Shown: positions 1 through 7,200 of the stretch, in pieces
Layout of the letters: each line of letters starts with the position of its first letter
How positions within the stretch are numbered: position 1 is the stretch's first letter
Origin: Trachelipus rathkii
Taxonomy: Eukaryota; Arthropoda; Malacostraca; Isopoda; Trachelipodidae
Assembly (NCBI GenBank): GCA_015478945.1
Contig: JABUQX010117114.1
Location: 1 to 10,000 of the forward strand
DNA: 10,000 bases
Reading direction: 5' to 3'
Translations under genes and position numbers: made by a program
Notes under the pieces: generated by a model
What the model saw: only the letters and a program-made list of their open reading frames with translations
Databases searched by the model: none
Told to the model about the DNA's origin: nothing

Positions 1-810
1 TTATATTAATAATATATTTATAATATTATATTATATATATAAATTATAATTATATATATATATTAACATATATAATATATATATACATATATTATTAAAT
101 ATTAATATATATTATATAATATTATAATATATTATTATTAATATATATTAATAATATATATAATTAATATATATATATATATATATAATATTATTATAAT
201 TAAATTAATAATATATATATATAGATATATTAATTTAATATTAATATATATATATATATAATATATTATATAAATTAATATATATATTTATTATATAATA
301 TATAATATAATTATATATATATATAATAATATATATAATATATATATTATTAATATTAATTTATAATATATAATATATGATTATATATAACTATTATATA
401 TTATAAGTATTAATATATATTAATATAATATATAGTATATATATATATATATATTAATTATTATTATAATATATATATAATATATATAAAATTATATAAT
501 AGAATATAATATCTAAAAATTACTAATATAAATATTATATTAAATAAAAATAATATAATATATATATTATATAATATTTAATATATATATATATATATTT
601 AATTATATAATATATATATCAATAATAAAAATAATAATTATTATAATTATAATACTTATTTTATTTAATCACTCAAAGAAAATGAAACTTTATATATAAT
701 TAATATGTAAATAATATATAAATTAATATATTTATTGTAGACTATTACAATAATAATAATAAATTCTATAAGAGTCATAATATTAATATATAATAATATA
801 AATATTAATA
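1..810. repeat. AT-only low-complexity tract (TA/TAAT desert)
   Basis: The first 660 bases are almost free of G and C. They consist of alternating TA runs broken by TAAT, TTAATA and ATTATTA phase changes; from 661 a few G/C bases appear (for example around 670-690). Any strand can fold on itself because TA repeats are self-complementary. No open frame of useful length is possible because TAA is so frequent. Spacers of this kind are typical of yeast and some algal organelle DNA and of AT-rich nuclear genomes. Recombination, slippage and assembly error are all likely here, so the exact length should not be trusted. One copy of the sequence TTATAAGTA lies at 401-409. No gene is seen. Confidence 0.9.
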
Positions 811-1272
811 TTTTCTTGCGGCCTTGGATTATTATTATAGATATTAATAGACTTAGTGTAACATCTTCGTCAGAGAAGTATTCGTATTCTTAATTGACAT
901 AAATATAATATTAGTATTAACAATATATATATATAAATATATATATAACTATTATTATACTATTATAAATTGTCTTTCTCTGTATAGGGAAAGGTCGGGA
1001 TCTACCAATTATTTAACCAATGGTATATTTACGAGATAAACTAATATATATAATATAATATAACATTCTGTATTAATATCTATGTACAATTTAAAATATA
1101 TTAAAGTATCTTATATATAGAATATACGTGAACGCATACCTCCAAATATTTCAGCTCTATCGTGATATTTTCAGTATTGAAACTATTACTTTATTGTGAG
1201 ATAGATTTTTTCACGTGATCTGTATATCGTATCCTCATATTTTATTCGCACATGCGTGTTATCTGTATCCAC

Positions 1273-1289
1273 ATCCTCATTTGGAGGAT
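1273..1289. repeat. Hairpin ATCCTC-ATTTG-GAGGAT
   Basis: A perfect 6-bp stem encloses a 5-base loop. An alternative pairing joins GTATCC at 1265-1270 with GGATAC at 1286-1291. The 8-mer GTATCCTC also occurs at 1229-1236, where it is the reverse complement of GAGGATAC at 1284-1291, and the 8-mer ACATCCTC (1271-1278) recurs at 1378-1385. The same inverted-repeat word is therefore used three times within 190 bases. There is no T-run after the stem, so it is not a recognisable intrinsic terminator. Function unknown. Confidence 0.6.
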
Positions 1290-1379
1290 ACACGAATTTT
1301 ATTCTATGTGTATCAGAAGTAATCATTCAGATCCTAATATATTAATGAATATACATCAATGACTCAGTATATATATTAC

Positions 1380-1421
1380 ATCCTCCGAGCTGTTTACCTC
1401 AAGACGGAGAGGATTCTTGAG
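1380..1421. repeat. Interleaved inverted repeats (mutually exclusive hairpins)
   Basis: ATCCTC (1380-1385) can pair with GAGGAT (1409-1414). CTCAAGA (1398-1404) can pair with TCTTGAG (1415-1421, 7 bp, 10-base loop). The halves alternate A-B-A'-B', which is pseudoknot order, but A' and B' abut with no linker, so simultaneous formation looks sterically poor and alternative folding is more likely. TCCG/CGGA (1382-1385 region with 1405-1408) can extend the first stem if two bases bulge. Such switching is known in attenuators and riboregulators, but no neighbouring gene exists here, so any role is unproven. Confidence 0.5.
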
Positions 1422-1669
1422 ACCGAAACTTCTTTTTAAACAGGGATCTCTATATATTAGTGCGCTTCTCACCTGAATCGAATGTTGATGTGTTGATCAT
1501 TATTTAAAAAAAAAACTGTCGTCACTATATACTTCTCGTGGTAGCCGGATTAATTAGAGTATTGGAGAGAGCCTAAAATAGAACCAATATGTTTACTTAT
1601 AAGTTTTATATCCAGCATCAACAACTATTTAGACAATTCACTAAAGCAATAAATATATAATAATATTCA

Positions 1670-1930
1670 CTATTATAGGTTATTTATTTATTATATATAT
1701 AATTTATATATTAATATATATATAAATGAAGTAATATTATATATTATATAATTAATATTATATTAAATTTTCATACACTAAATTTATTTATTAAATATAT
1801 AATCATATTAATATTTTAATATATATATATATATACTAATATATATTAGTATTATACCGTATATGCTAGCATATATAATTACTTATATATATATATTTTA
1901 TTAATAATGTATATATACTATAACAAATAC
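1670..1930. repeat. Second AT-rich low-complexity tract
   Basis: TA/TAAT sequence closely similar in style to the first tract, with a few isolated G/C bases (for example TACCGTATATGCTAGC around 1855-1870). It separates the mixed tract on its left from the GC island on its right, and both edges are sharp. No gene is seen. Confidence 0.85.
1880..1888 (-). promoter_or_regulatory. Match to yeast mitochondrial promoter nonanucleotide ATATAAGTA
   Basis: The plus strand reads TACTTATAT, the exact reverse complement of ATATAAGTA, the nonanucleotide promoter recognised by the Rpo41/Mtf1 transcription system of Saccharomyces-type mitochondria. Transcription would run leftwards from 1880. Related TTATAAGTA words occur at 401-409 (+), 1594-1602 (-), 6849-6857 (-) and 6852-6860 (+). 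In DNA this AT-rich, one or two such words are expected by chance in 10 kb, and no gene lies downstream, so this is only a candidate whose meaning depends on the molecule being yeast mtDNA. Confidence 0.15.
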
Positions 1931-1959
1931 CTATATAATGATAGGGTTATAAATTAGAT

Positions 1960-2215
1960 ACAGCATGGACTTAGCGTACATGCACTATTGGCAATGCACT
2001 GACTATGCTAGTGAAAGGCGCTCGCCTTCAAAAAATGCGCGCGAAGCACGGTAGCCAATATTAAGCTCAAACCTATATATGAGTCGAGCACCCGACTCGC
2101 TAATTGCGCAATATCTGTTCGAGCTATTTAATGTAAGTGTATTTCACACCATTATATTGTACCTAATGCATAGTACGCCAACAATCATTCTGTGAGCTAT
2201 GTACCGCATTAATTA
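1960..2215. other. GC-rich hairpin island between AT tracts
   Basis: By hand count 1961-2120 is about 48 % G+C, against a few per cent immediately to the left. It is packed with small dyads: GCATG/CATGC (1963-1967 with 1979-1983); AAGGC-GCTC-GCCTT (2015-2028, extendable with TGA/TCA around one bulged A); GAGTCG/CGACTC with loop AGCACC (2081-2098); the perfect 10-bp palindrome ATTGCGCAAT (2103-2112); and GTA/TAC plus CTA/TAG around ATGCA (2159-2176). The heptamer GCGAAGC (2041-2047) is a known exceptionally stable DNA mini-hairpin. A direct repeat ATGCACT occurs at 1980-1986 and 1994-2000. I tested it for a tRNA cloverleaf on both strands and could not build one. Confidence 0.7.
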
Positions 2216-2219
2216 TTTT

Positions 2220-2970
2220 ATATTATATTTATACGTTAGTAGTAATAAGAGAACTCTATAAGGGACTAGTAAGTAACATTTATATTCTTTTATTTTGATA
2301 TCATATCACATTTTCTTTTTTTTTATATTTAGAAATAAAATTTTATAGGAAAATCCCAAATATATTTTATGGAGTGATATATTATATCTCGAGAGTATTG
2401 CAGAATAAACGTATCTAGAGAAGTCTTTAGTTTTTTAGAGATGCATTATAACGATAACTAATCATATATTGTATACTTCTAGTATATATCTATTATATAA
2501 TTTAAATAAAACATTTAAGTTAATATAAATATATACGTAATTATATTATAAAAAAATTTTCCATTTTTTTAAAAATATTACTTTATGAGTATATTGTAAT
2601 GCCAGAAGTCAAAGTTTTTTTACAGTGTATTCTACCAAACTAAAAAATTAATATTATTATATTATATATGGGTATTAAGCCTACAAGATACCTCAGAAAA
2701 TGAACGATTGTATTTATTTATGGACAAAAATAATTAATTTAAGTAATATTCATGATAGGATTATGCCCTTTTTCACTAGGCTATTTATAACTTTAAATTT
2801 TTCACTTATGGTAATTATATAGCTTATGAAACTCGAGACTATCCACAGGTAATATGCCTTTGGTGAGACACAGTAAAAGACGTTTTGTTATTAGAGAGAC
2901 TATACAGATAAGAGTTCTCACAAATAATTTAAACTATTTATACAAGAGAGTAAAAAAGAAAAAAAAAATG
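2220..2970. other. AT-rich spacer with homopolymer tracts
   Basis: No gene is seen. Visible elements are a T9 tract near 2313-2323, the palindromes TGATATCA (2297-2304) and TCTCGAGA (2386-2393), an A7 and T7 pair at 2540-2560 that could form an A/T hairpin, and an A6-G-A10 purine tract at 2952-2968. These are simple-sequence features typical of neutral AT-rich spacer. Confidence 0.6.
2843..2863. repeat. Hairpin with 8 of 9 paired positions
   Basis: CCACAGGTA (2843-2851) pairs with TATGCCTTTGG read back from 2863 to 2855, with one C-T mismatch and one G-T pair around a 3-base loop. It is one of the more GC-containing folds in this AT-rich stretch. No poly-T tail follows, so it is not a bacterial-type terminator. 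It may be chance. Confidence 0.4.
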
Positions 2971-2971
2971 A

Positions 2972-3083
2972 ATCACAAAATTTGGAAATGTAAAAGTGGC
3001 TTAGGAAATTACGCGAGCCGTCCATTCTAATGAAAAATTATTTAGAGAATAGTTCTATATATATAAATAATTAATTTTGTGAT
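2972..3083. repeat. 11-bp inverted repeat ATCACAAAATT / AATTTTGTGAT
   Basis: The arms lie at 2972-2982 and 3073-3083, perfectly complementary and 90 bases apart. A second, separate inverted repeat, AGCTAAAAT (3090-3098) with ATTTTAGCT (3131-3139), begins seven bases later. Two neighbouring dyads of 11 and 9 bp could form adjacent stems in RNA or a double cruciform. In AT-rich sequence an 11-bp pair at this distance is not far from chance, so only the existence of the repeat is claimed. Confidence 0.5.
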
Positions 3084-3089
3084 GATATA

Positions 3090-3139
3090 AGCTAAAATGT
3101 TCACAGTTACAATACTATATATATATCACTATTTTAGCT
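3090..3139. repeat. 9-bp inverted repeat AGCTAAAAT / ATTTTAGCT
   Basis: The arms at 3090-3098 and 3131-3139 enclose a 32-base loop containing a TA run. The element sits directly right of the 11-bp inverted repeat ending at 3083. Function unknown. Confidence 0.45.
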
Positions 3140-3880
3140 GATTGACACATTCTTGTATATACTTAAGTAACAACTCTATACATCGTCATTGGTGGTATAT
3201 AGGTCTGAGACGTATAGTGCAGGCCGTGCAGAGAGTATCATATTTAGAGACACCTATCACTCAGAGAGTGGATCTCAGACACACATTAACACGATCTGAG
3301 CATAGCTATATAATATACGAGAGGTATCACCGTTTACCATAAGATAGAGATTGACACCTTAACACTTATATGGATGTAACATTTATATTAGACTCAGATA
3401 ACTCATGGAGGTCACACAATCACACACTAATAATGACATCATATGAGTGAGGTCATGAGTGGTACATCCCCCTCAGGGACTACACTCACACTCGTAAATA
3501 TTGCTAATATTAGTATATTTCGCTCATGAGAGGTATCGATCTCGTATGCCAGTGTGATTTTATGCGGGAGCTCACATAGCACTCTACATTACACGCTCCT
3601 ATAATCATCCACATTAAGTAGACAGTCATATCTCACATAATTTAAAATCTCTATACTTACATACACTAATAATCACTTTAATCCACACTTTTGAGAGTTA
3701 AAATAATACTATAATCCCTAACTAATAATAACCCCTCAATGAAAAGTATAAATAATTCACACAATTTAATTATCAAGTGTCATCATGGAGAGATATTACA
3801 CTCGCAGACTATATAGCGACTCAGGAGAGTATCATTGAGAGAGCCACTGAGAGATAATATATGGTCGACAACATGTTTGA
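3140..3880. other. Non-coding tract, C-rich on the plus strand in its second half
   Basis: No gene is supported. The sequence is built from recurring short words: GAGAGTATCAT at 3231-3241 and 3825-3835; ACTAATAAT at 3426-3434, 3665-3673 and 3721-3729 (the first two inside an 11-base match ACACTAATAAT). From 3601 to 3780 hand counting gives about 35 C to 10 G. Small hairpins include CACTC-AGA-GAGTG (3258-3270), GTCTGAGA (3203-3210) pairing with TCTCAGAC (3273-3280), and CCCT-C-AGGG (3470-3478). Confidence 0.55.
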
Positions 3881-3959
3881 CACCGGTCCATGTCCACTCA
3901 CCACATTATATTTATTTGTGGTTTCTATATCTCTGTTGCGGTAGTTGATGTTTTATTTT

Positions 3960-3985
3960 GGGGGTTGGCCCCCCCTGGGGTCCCC
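3960..3985. repeat. GC cluster with G5, C7, G4 and C4 runs
   Basis: A 26-base block contains only four T bases; everything else is G or C: G5 (3960-3964), GG (3967-3968), C7 (3969-3975), G4 (3977-3980), C4 (3982-3985). It is preceded by a T-rich stretch (3905-3959). G5 can pair with five of the C7 bases around loop TTGG, or the C7 and C4 runs can compete for the G4 run. GC clusters of this size embedded in AT-rich spacer are known from yeast mitochondrial DNA, where some behave as mobile elements and others form part of ori sequences. The sequence is not identical to any cluster I can recall, so that link is analogy only. It is the only place in the window with such G/C runs. Confidence 0.6.
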
Positions 3986-4230
3986 TATTTCTTAATGATT
4001 CGCGAAATGCTACACGTGAAGTTGAGTGCAGAGGATGTGATGTGTTGAGCATAACATGACTCTATTACTACACAAATCTCACATTGAGAACCATCCTTTT
4101 TATACAACCGCTAACCATCCACTCCTTGTAGTATTCCTTCAATCCGTCATCACTTGGCCACATAGCAAAGTCGAATAATCCTGAGATTCCTACTCCAGAC
4201 TCTAAGCCATCGTCTTATTCACCTATGCTC

Positions 4231-4246
4231 GGTGCTTTCCAGCACC
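4231..4246. repeat. Hairpin GGTGCT-TTCC-AGCACC
   Basis: A perfect 6-bp GC-rich stem with a tetraloop, among the most stable simple hairpins in the window. It lies inside the high-GC tract, is flanked on both sides by CACCTAT, and has no T-run after it. Function unknown. Confidence 0.55.
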
Positions 4247-4419
4247 TATCCTGTGTGAAGTTACGTTCCTGGGTACTTTTTGCATGTCGGGAACACTACT
4301 CTGGGGCACTGGCCCAATGCAATTTCTGTACCACTTAGTCCACTCGTTAGATTTGAGAGCTGTATTTATAAATGACGTTTACTTTCACCCTACGCCTACC
4401 CCTTTGCTAGCTAATCCCT

Positions 4420-4462
4420 TGTACGTGTCCGTAGCCACGTACATTGGATCCCATGTACAATG
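4420..4462. repeat. Competing hairpins built from three GTAC dyads
   Basis: TGTACGTG (4420-4427) pairs perfectly with CACGTACA (4436-4443), loop TCCGTAGC. GTACAT (4439-4444) pairs with ATGTAC (4453-4458), loop TTGGATCC. CATTG (4442-4446) can also pair with CAATG (4458-4462). The middle GTACA element is shared, so the first and second stems cannot coexist. This resembles the logic of a two-state RNA switch, but there is no downstream gene and no known riboswitch consensus. Confidence 0.5.
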
Positions 4463-4528
4463 GTAACTCATACACGCCTCGTAAAACGATAAGTAAGCTT
4501 CTGAGAGCCTTATGCTTTAATAGTTGAA

Positions 4529-4595
4529 AGTAGCTGAGGACCTTTGTTAGCTAAGCTACTCTCCTCATATAGAACAACTATGAGTGGCGTTACTC
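4529..4595. repeat. Chain of overlapping inverted repeats
   Basis: AGTAGCT (4529-4535) pairs with AGCTACT (4554-4560). TGAGGA (4535-4540) pairs with TCCTCA (4562-4567). CTCATA (4564-4569) pairs with TATGAG (4579-4584). GAGT (4582-4585) pairs with ACTC (4592-4595). TAGCT-A-AGCTA (4548-4558) is a further local dyad. Each stem shares bases with the next, so formation of one excludes its neighbour. The first two alternate in pseudoknot order, but the one-base linker makes a real pseudoknot unlikely. Function unknown. Confidence 0.5.
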
Positions 4596-4639
4596 GATCT
4601 ATATTAGGCTAACATCTCTATTACGCTCACCCAAAGAGT

Positions 4640-5260
4640 GTTCATTATACATATATGACAATCCGCCCGCGTCGAGACAGATCTTACAATAAAATAGAAA
4701 CTCATTCACGGGTTAATATCGAGTAATAAAAAGCCTTCAGGGATTACAGACTTAAACAGCTAGATAAAGACGACCCAGAGTCAATTCGCCGCGAAGTGCC
4801 CGCACGCAAGAGCGAGAGTAATCAATAAGCTCAAATAAATATATTAAATATCGAATGGCCTTTTATTATATGAGGAAAAATTATATAAAATAAAATTGAT
4901 GTTTTTAAAGATGAAACCTAAATAGATTGAAAGTAGAAGTTATAATAAAGTGCGTTGCAGCTCAAGGATGGGGTCCTCCTCTCACAATAATAATAATCAA
5001 TAATATATAATAATAATCCCGCCAACTGGTCAGACAATCGAATTAATTATCATATTATCGGAGTCTTATATAATACGTACTTAATACATTAGAGAATGAT
5101 AACGTAACAATAAAAACACTGATAGTATTTTTACTAAAATCTCCAAGGGCAGTGCCTATCAACCTTTCTTTATAGGTTGTACATAGCTGTCTATTGCCAG
5201 TCAAGAAGTTTCTAATCGCGCCAGTTGCGAGTGTATTAGAATGGGAGGTCACTCTATTAT
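4640..5260. other. Non-coding spacer with small GC hairpins
   Basis: No gene is supported. Local dyads include TTCGC-C-GCGAA and GTGC-CC-GCAC side by side around 4785-4805, AGGA-TGGGG-TCCT (4965-4977), GGCA-G-TGCC (5148-5156), CAACCT/AGGTTG (5160-5165 with 5174-5179) and TCGC/GCGA near 5217-5230. AAT microsatellite-like runs occupy about 4985-5016. The minus-strand open frame at 5055-5252 encodes 65 residues with no recognisable motif and overlaps several of these hairpins, so it is treated as chance. Confidence 0.55.
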
Positions 5261-5680
5261 TATTACTATCTCACTCTACCACTCAATTATTATTAATTCC
5301 ATCTTAGTTTGCACTTTTAATCTCACTCGTATCCTTAATTCAGTCTTATATCTAGTCAAACATACATTATTTATCTAATTTTTATGAGAATTATTATAAT
5401 TGAGAGAATACACACTGGTGATAGCGAATGGTGTGCGTGTTGGATAGCGATCTTTTAAATAACTATCATTAGACCAATTGTAGTGTCATACATAATAAGA
5501 GCCTTAGGAATAGCACAGAATGATGTTTACTATGGTGTAATATCATAAAAATCATATAAAAATGTCAAGAAAGCAGAATAATTAAGAGTGATGTGATTAT
5601 AAACTACACTCTCACCAAATAGTTATTTAAATTATTTTTAATTGACTTTTTCTTAAAATTAAAGAGAGTGAGATTCAATT
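5258..5680. repeat. ATCTCACTC repeat family in both orientations
   Basis: The word ATCTCACTCT lies at 5268-5277 and its exact reverse complement AGAGTGAGAT at 5665-5674. A second plus-orientation copy, AATCTCACTC at 5319-5328, is the reverse complement of GAGTGAGATT at 5666-5675. The two left copies could therefore compete for the single right copy, closing a loop of about 340-390 bases. TCACTCT also appears at 5258-5264. The enclosed DNA contains a direct repeat GATAGCGA (5420-5427, 5443-5450) and a hairpin CACACTG/TGGTGTG (5411-5417 with 5429-5435), and no gene. Confidence 0.5.
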
Positions 5681-5721
5681 TTACACGTTTGTTGATACCT
5701 ATTGTGCAAAAAGATTTTTAT

Positions 5722-5753
5722 TTATTATTATTATTATTTATATTTTTTTTTTT
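5722..5753. repeat. TTA microsatellite followed by T11
   Basis: Five tandem TTA units (5722-5736) are followed by TTTATA and an uninterrupted run of eleven T (5743-5753). The length of such tracts varies by slippage and is prone to sequencing error. No stable stem precedes the T-run, so it is not called as a terminator. Confidence 0.8.
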
Positions 5754-5830
5754 GGCTACTATTTTATTTTTATAAATATAAGAAGAGTACTAATCATTAG
5801 AGATAAAATAAAGAAGTATCTACCAAAATG

Positions 5831-5862
5831 GTTAGTGTATATATAAATATATTAATTAATTA

Positions 5863-5895
<33 letters not shown>

Positions 5896-5966
5896 TATTA
5901 ATATATATTAATATATATATATTAAATAATTATATATATATATATATATATAATTATATATTTAAT
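5831..5966. repeat. Third AT-only tract with a 32-bp AT palindrome
   Basis: About 135 bases of pure A/T with long TA runs. The segment 5926-5957 is a perfect palindrome with ATAATTA and TAATTAT ends around a TA dinucleotide run. It could extrude as a cruciform and act as an easily unwound region. Similar AT palindromes occur in organelle spacers and fragile sites. Nothing shows that it is a replication origin. Confidence 0.8.
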
Positions 5967-6660
5967 ATGGATGAAAGATGATAAAATGAGATAGAAGTCT
6001 CATACATGGGAAATGTATCGGGTGACTATTAACAGGTTTAATATGTGTTTTTCATACTTATACTCACGCTAAATTAGATGATTCCTTTAGCTTAATGTAC
6101 TAAGATGAGGATTGATGATTGCTTAAAGTAAATGGGGGTATAGATATTGAGAAAATGAAGATATAGTAGTATAAGATGGAATGAGTTACTATACGCACCA
6201 AAAATAACTTGTCATTATCTGACTTCATCACTATTATCAAGAATGTATAGTAGTTATAGTAGCTATTATTATATATATCCTAGATTCCTATATTTTTATT
6301 TATTGAAAACCTATTAATTATTATTTAATAAAAAGTTTATTTTTATGAGTTTTTATCAGAAATATTTGATATACAAAAATTTTTTCAAAATAAAAACAAT
6401 GTTTTGCTGAACCCTTAAAGCAGTAATAATACAAAATACCTATACGCTATAACCCATAGAGATGATATTGCACCTACCCCCATAAACTCGTTTCAATAAC
6501 CTGAGTATATTTTGTGATAGGCTGCTAATATTAACTTAGAGTATTACTCATTATACTGATATTTAACTTAGTTTTTATGATCCTTAGCTAGACAATACGC
6601 ATTTACATGAAAAATAACACTCGTAGAACAGTTATAACATTGGTAGCTAATGTTAATGAT
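5967..6660. other. AT-rich non-coding spacer
   Basis: No gene is seen. Visible structures are a hairpin ATACAT-GGGAA-ATGTAT (6002-6018), GCTAAA/TTTAGC (6068-6073 with 6086-6091), a tandem TATAGTAG repeat of period 9 (6246-6262), GAGTA-T-TACTC (6539-6549) and TAACATT/AATGTTA with loop GGTAGCT (6635-6655). ATGGGGGTA at 6132-6140 is the exact reverse complement of TACCCCCAT at 6475-6483; runs of five G or C are otherwise almost absent here. Confidence 0.55.
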
Positions 6661-7200
6661 AGTGGTAGTAGTAGTAAAGTTAAGTAAGTGTTATAGTATG
6701 ATTAAGTTAGTAGTTAGTGAATAAATAACTAAGTTAGAATGAGTATGACTATGATTAAATAGTAATATATACTAGGATATTAATATTATATATATATATA
6801 TATTAGTAATGCTGCAGATGTCTTAGATATAACTGGTCGTTTTATACATACTTATAAGTATAATAAAGAATGTAAATGACAAGAATGAAAATAACAAAAT
6901 AGTCTAACACAAGTAATACATTATGGACCTCAAGCTGAGATACATAATAGTTATAAGGGATGGTGTTAGAGCACAGTAAGTAGTAGGGTAGTAGTACTTA
7001 AAAGAGGATGAATGAGAATAGTGTCGGTGAGTCTGAGGTTGCGAATTGATACATGAGAGGGGTGTTTGGACGGTGAGTTATATTGACTGTAGTATATAAG
7101 TTATAGTTAGTATGATGAGTATATGTGAGAGTATATAATAGAAAGTAGATAGGTACAAGTATGTTAATATGATAGAATATCGAGTGTATATGATAATTTT
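6661..7200. other. Strongly G-biased non-coding patch
   Basis: Hand counting gives about 122 G to 32 C on the plus strand over these 540 bases. The sequence is dominated by GTA, TAGT, AAGTTAG and GAG words, for example GGTAGTAGTAGTA near 6664 and TAAGTTAG at 6703-6710 and 6730-6737. No frame is open for long because TAG, TAA and TGA are frequent, so codon usage does not explain the bias. The bias ends by about 7240, and the sequence is C-biased by 7741-7800 (15 C to 1 G). Such patches can reflect strand-asymmetric mutation or expansion of simple words. Confidence 0.6.
6848..6861. repeat. Perfect 14-bp palindrome ATACTTATAAGTAT
   Basis: The palindrome contains TTATAAGTA on both strands (plus 6852-6860, minus 6849-6857), a one-base variant of the yeast mitochondrial promoter nonanucleotide. 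In a yeast-type mitochondrion this could give divergent starts a few bases apart. The 10-bp core ACTTATAAGT also occurs at 1595-1604. A 14-bp palindrome is expected about once per 10-20 kb by chance, so the promoter reading is weak. Confidence 0.4.

Larger units (their letters stand above)
811..1660. other. Mixed-composition non-coding tract
   Basis: This stretch has intermediate G+C between two AT deserts and contains no supported gene. Small structured points are visible. One is a GC patch, CTTGCGGCCTTGG, near 815-827. A hairpin at 974-993 has a 7-bp stem with one G-T pair and loop TGTATA. The 8-bp palindrome TCACGTGA lies at 1211-1218. A tandem repeat of TGTTGAT with period 8 occupies 1483-1497, an A10 run is at 1506-1515, and the palindrome ACTTATAAGT is at 1595-1604. 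The interval 1229-1421 carries repeated ATCCTC/GAGGAT words, described separately. Confidence 0.7.
3880..4480. other. Highest-GC tract of the window, apparently non-coding
   Basis: Hand counting gives about 46 % G+C for 4081-4440 with C exceeding G (about 104 to 60). The plus-strand frame is open from 4206 to a TAA at 4464-4466 (86 codons before the stop, ATG at 4284). The predicted peptide shows no motif I recognise and no ribosome-binding signal precedes the ATG. A frame this long is unsurprising at this G+C. Direct repeats AACCATCC (4089-4096, 4113-4120) and CACCTAT (about 4220 and 4243) are visible. The composition suggests DNA of a different origin from the AT deserts, possibly a decayed gene or insertion, but nothing identifies it. 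Confidence 0.5.

Noticed and set aside
1213..1220. Minus-strand ATCACGTG, matching yeast centromere CDEI
   Set aside because: The required AT-rich spacer is not followed by a CDEIII-like sequence with its CCG core at the right distance, so a point centromere is not supported.
1659..1670. AATAATATTCAC, near the yeast mitochondrial 3'-processing dodecamer AATAATATTCTT
   Set aside because: Only 10 of 12 positions match; similar near-matches at about 2283 and 7643 show this is background in AT-rich DNA, and no gene precedes it.
2968..3030. 20-codon basic open frame after an A-rich tract
   Set aside because: Too short to support, the A-tract is not a Shine-Dalgarno sequence, and the start overlaps an inverted repeat.
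3142..3342. 66-codon plus-strand open frame
   Set aside because: The peptide has no recognisable motif, the frame overlaps local inverted repeats, and no ribosome-binding signal precedes it; its length is expected by chance.
4206..4466. Open plus-strand frame with ATG at 4284 (60 residues)
   Set aside because: No family resemblance or start signal; it lies in the highest-GC tract, where stops are rarer, and its 3' end overlaps competing hairpins. Kept only as a remark in the tract entry.
4664..4790. Fragments resembling large-subunit rRNA words (GTCGAGACAG, CAGGGATTACAG, AAAGACGACCC)
   Set aside because: Each match is partial and their order is reversed relative to a real LSU rRNA; no flanking conserved helices are seen.
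5055..5252. 65-codon minus-strand open frame
   Set aside because: No recognisable motif and no start signal; chance length for this composition.
6158..6167. AAGATATAGT, matching most of the group I intron S element
   Set aside because: No R element or P/Q partners could be found upstream, and the following bases do not continue the consensus.
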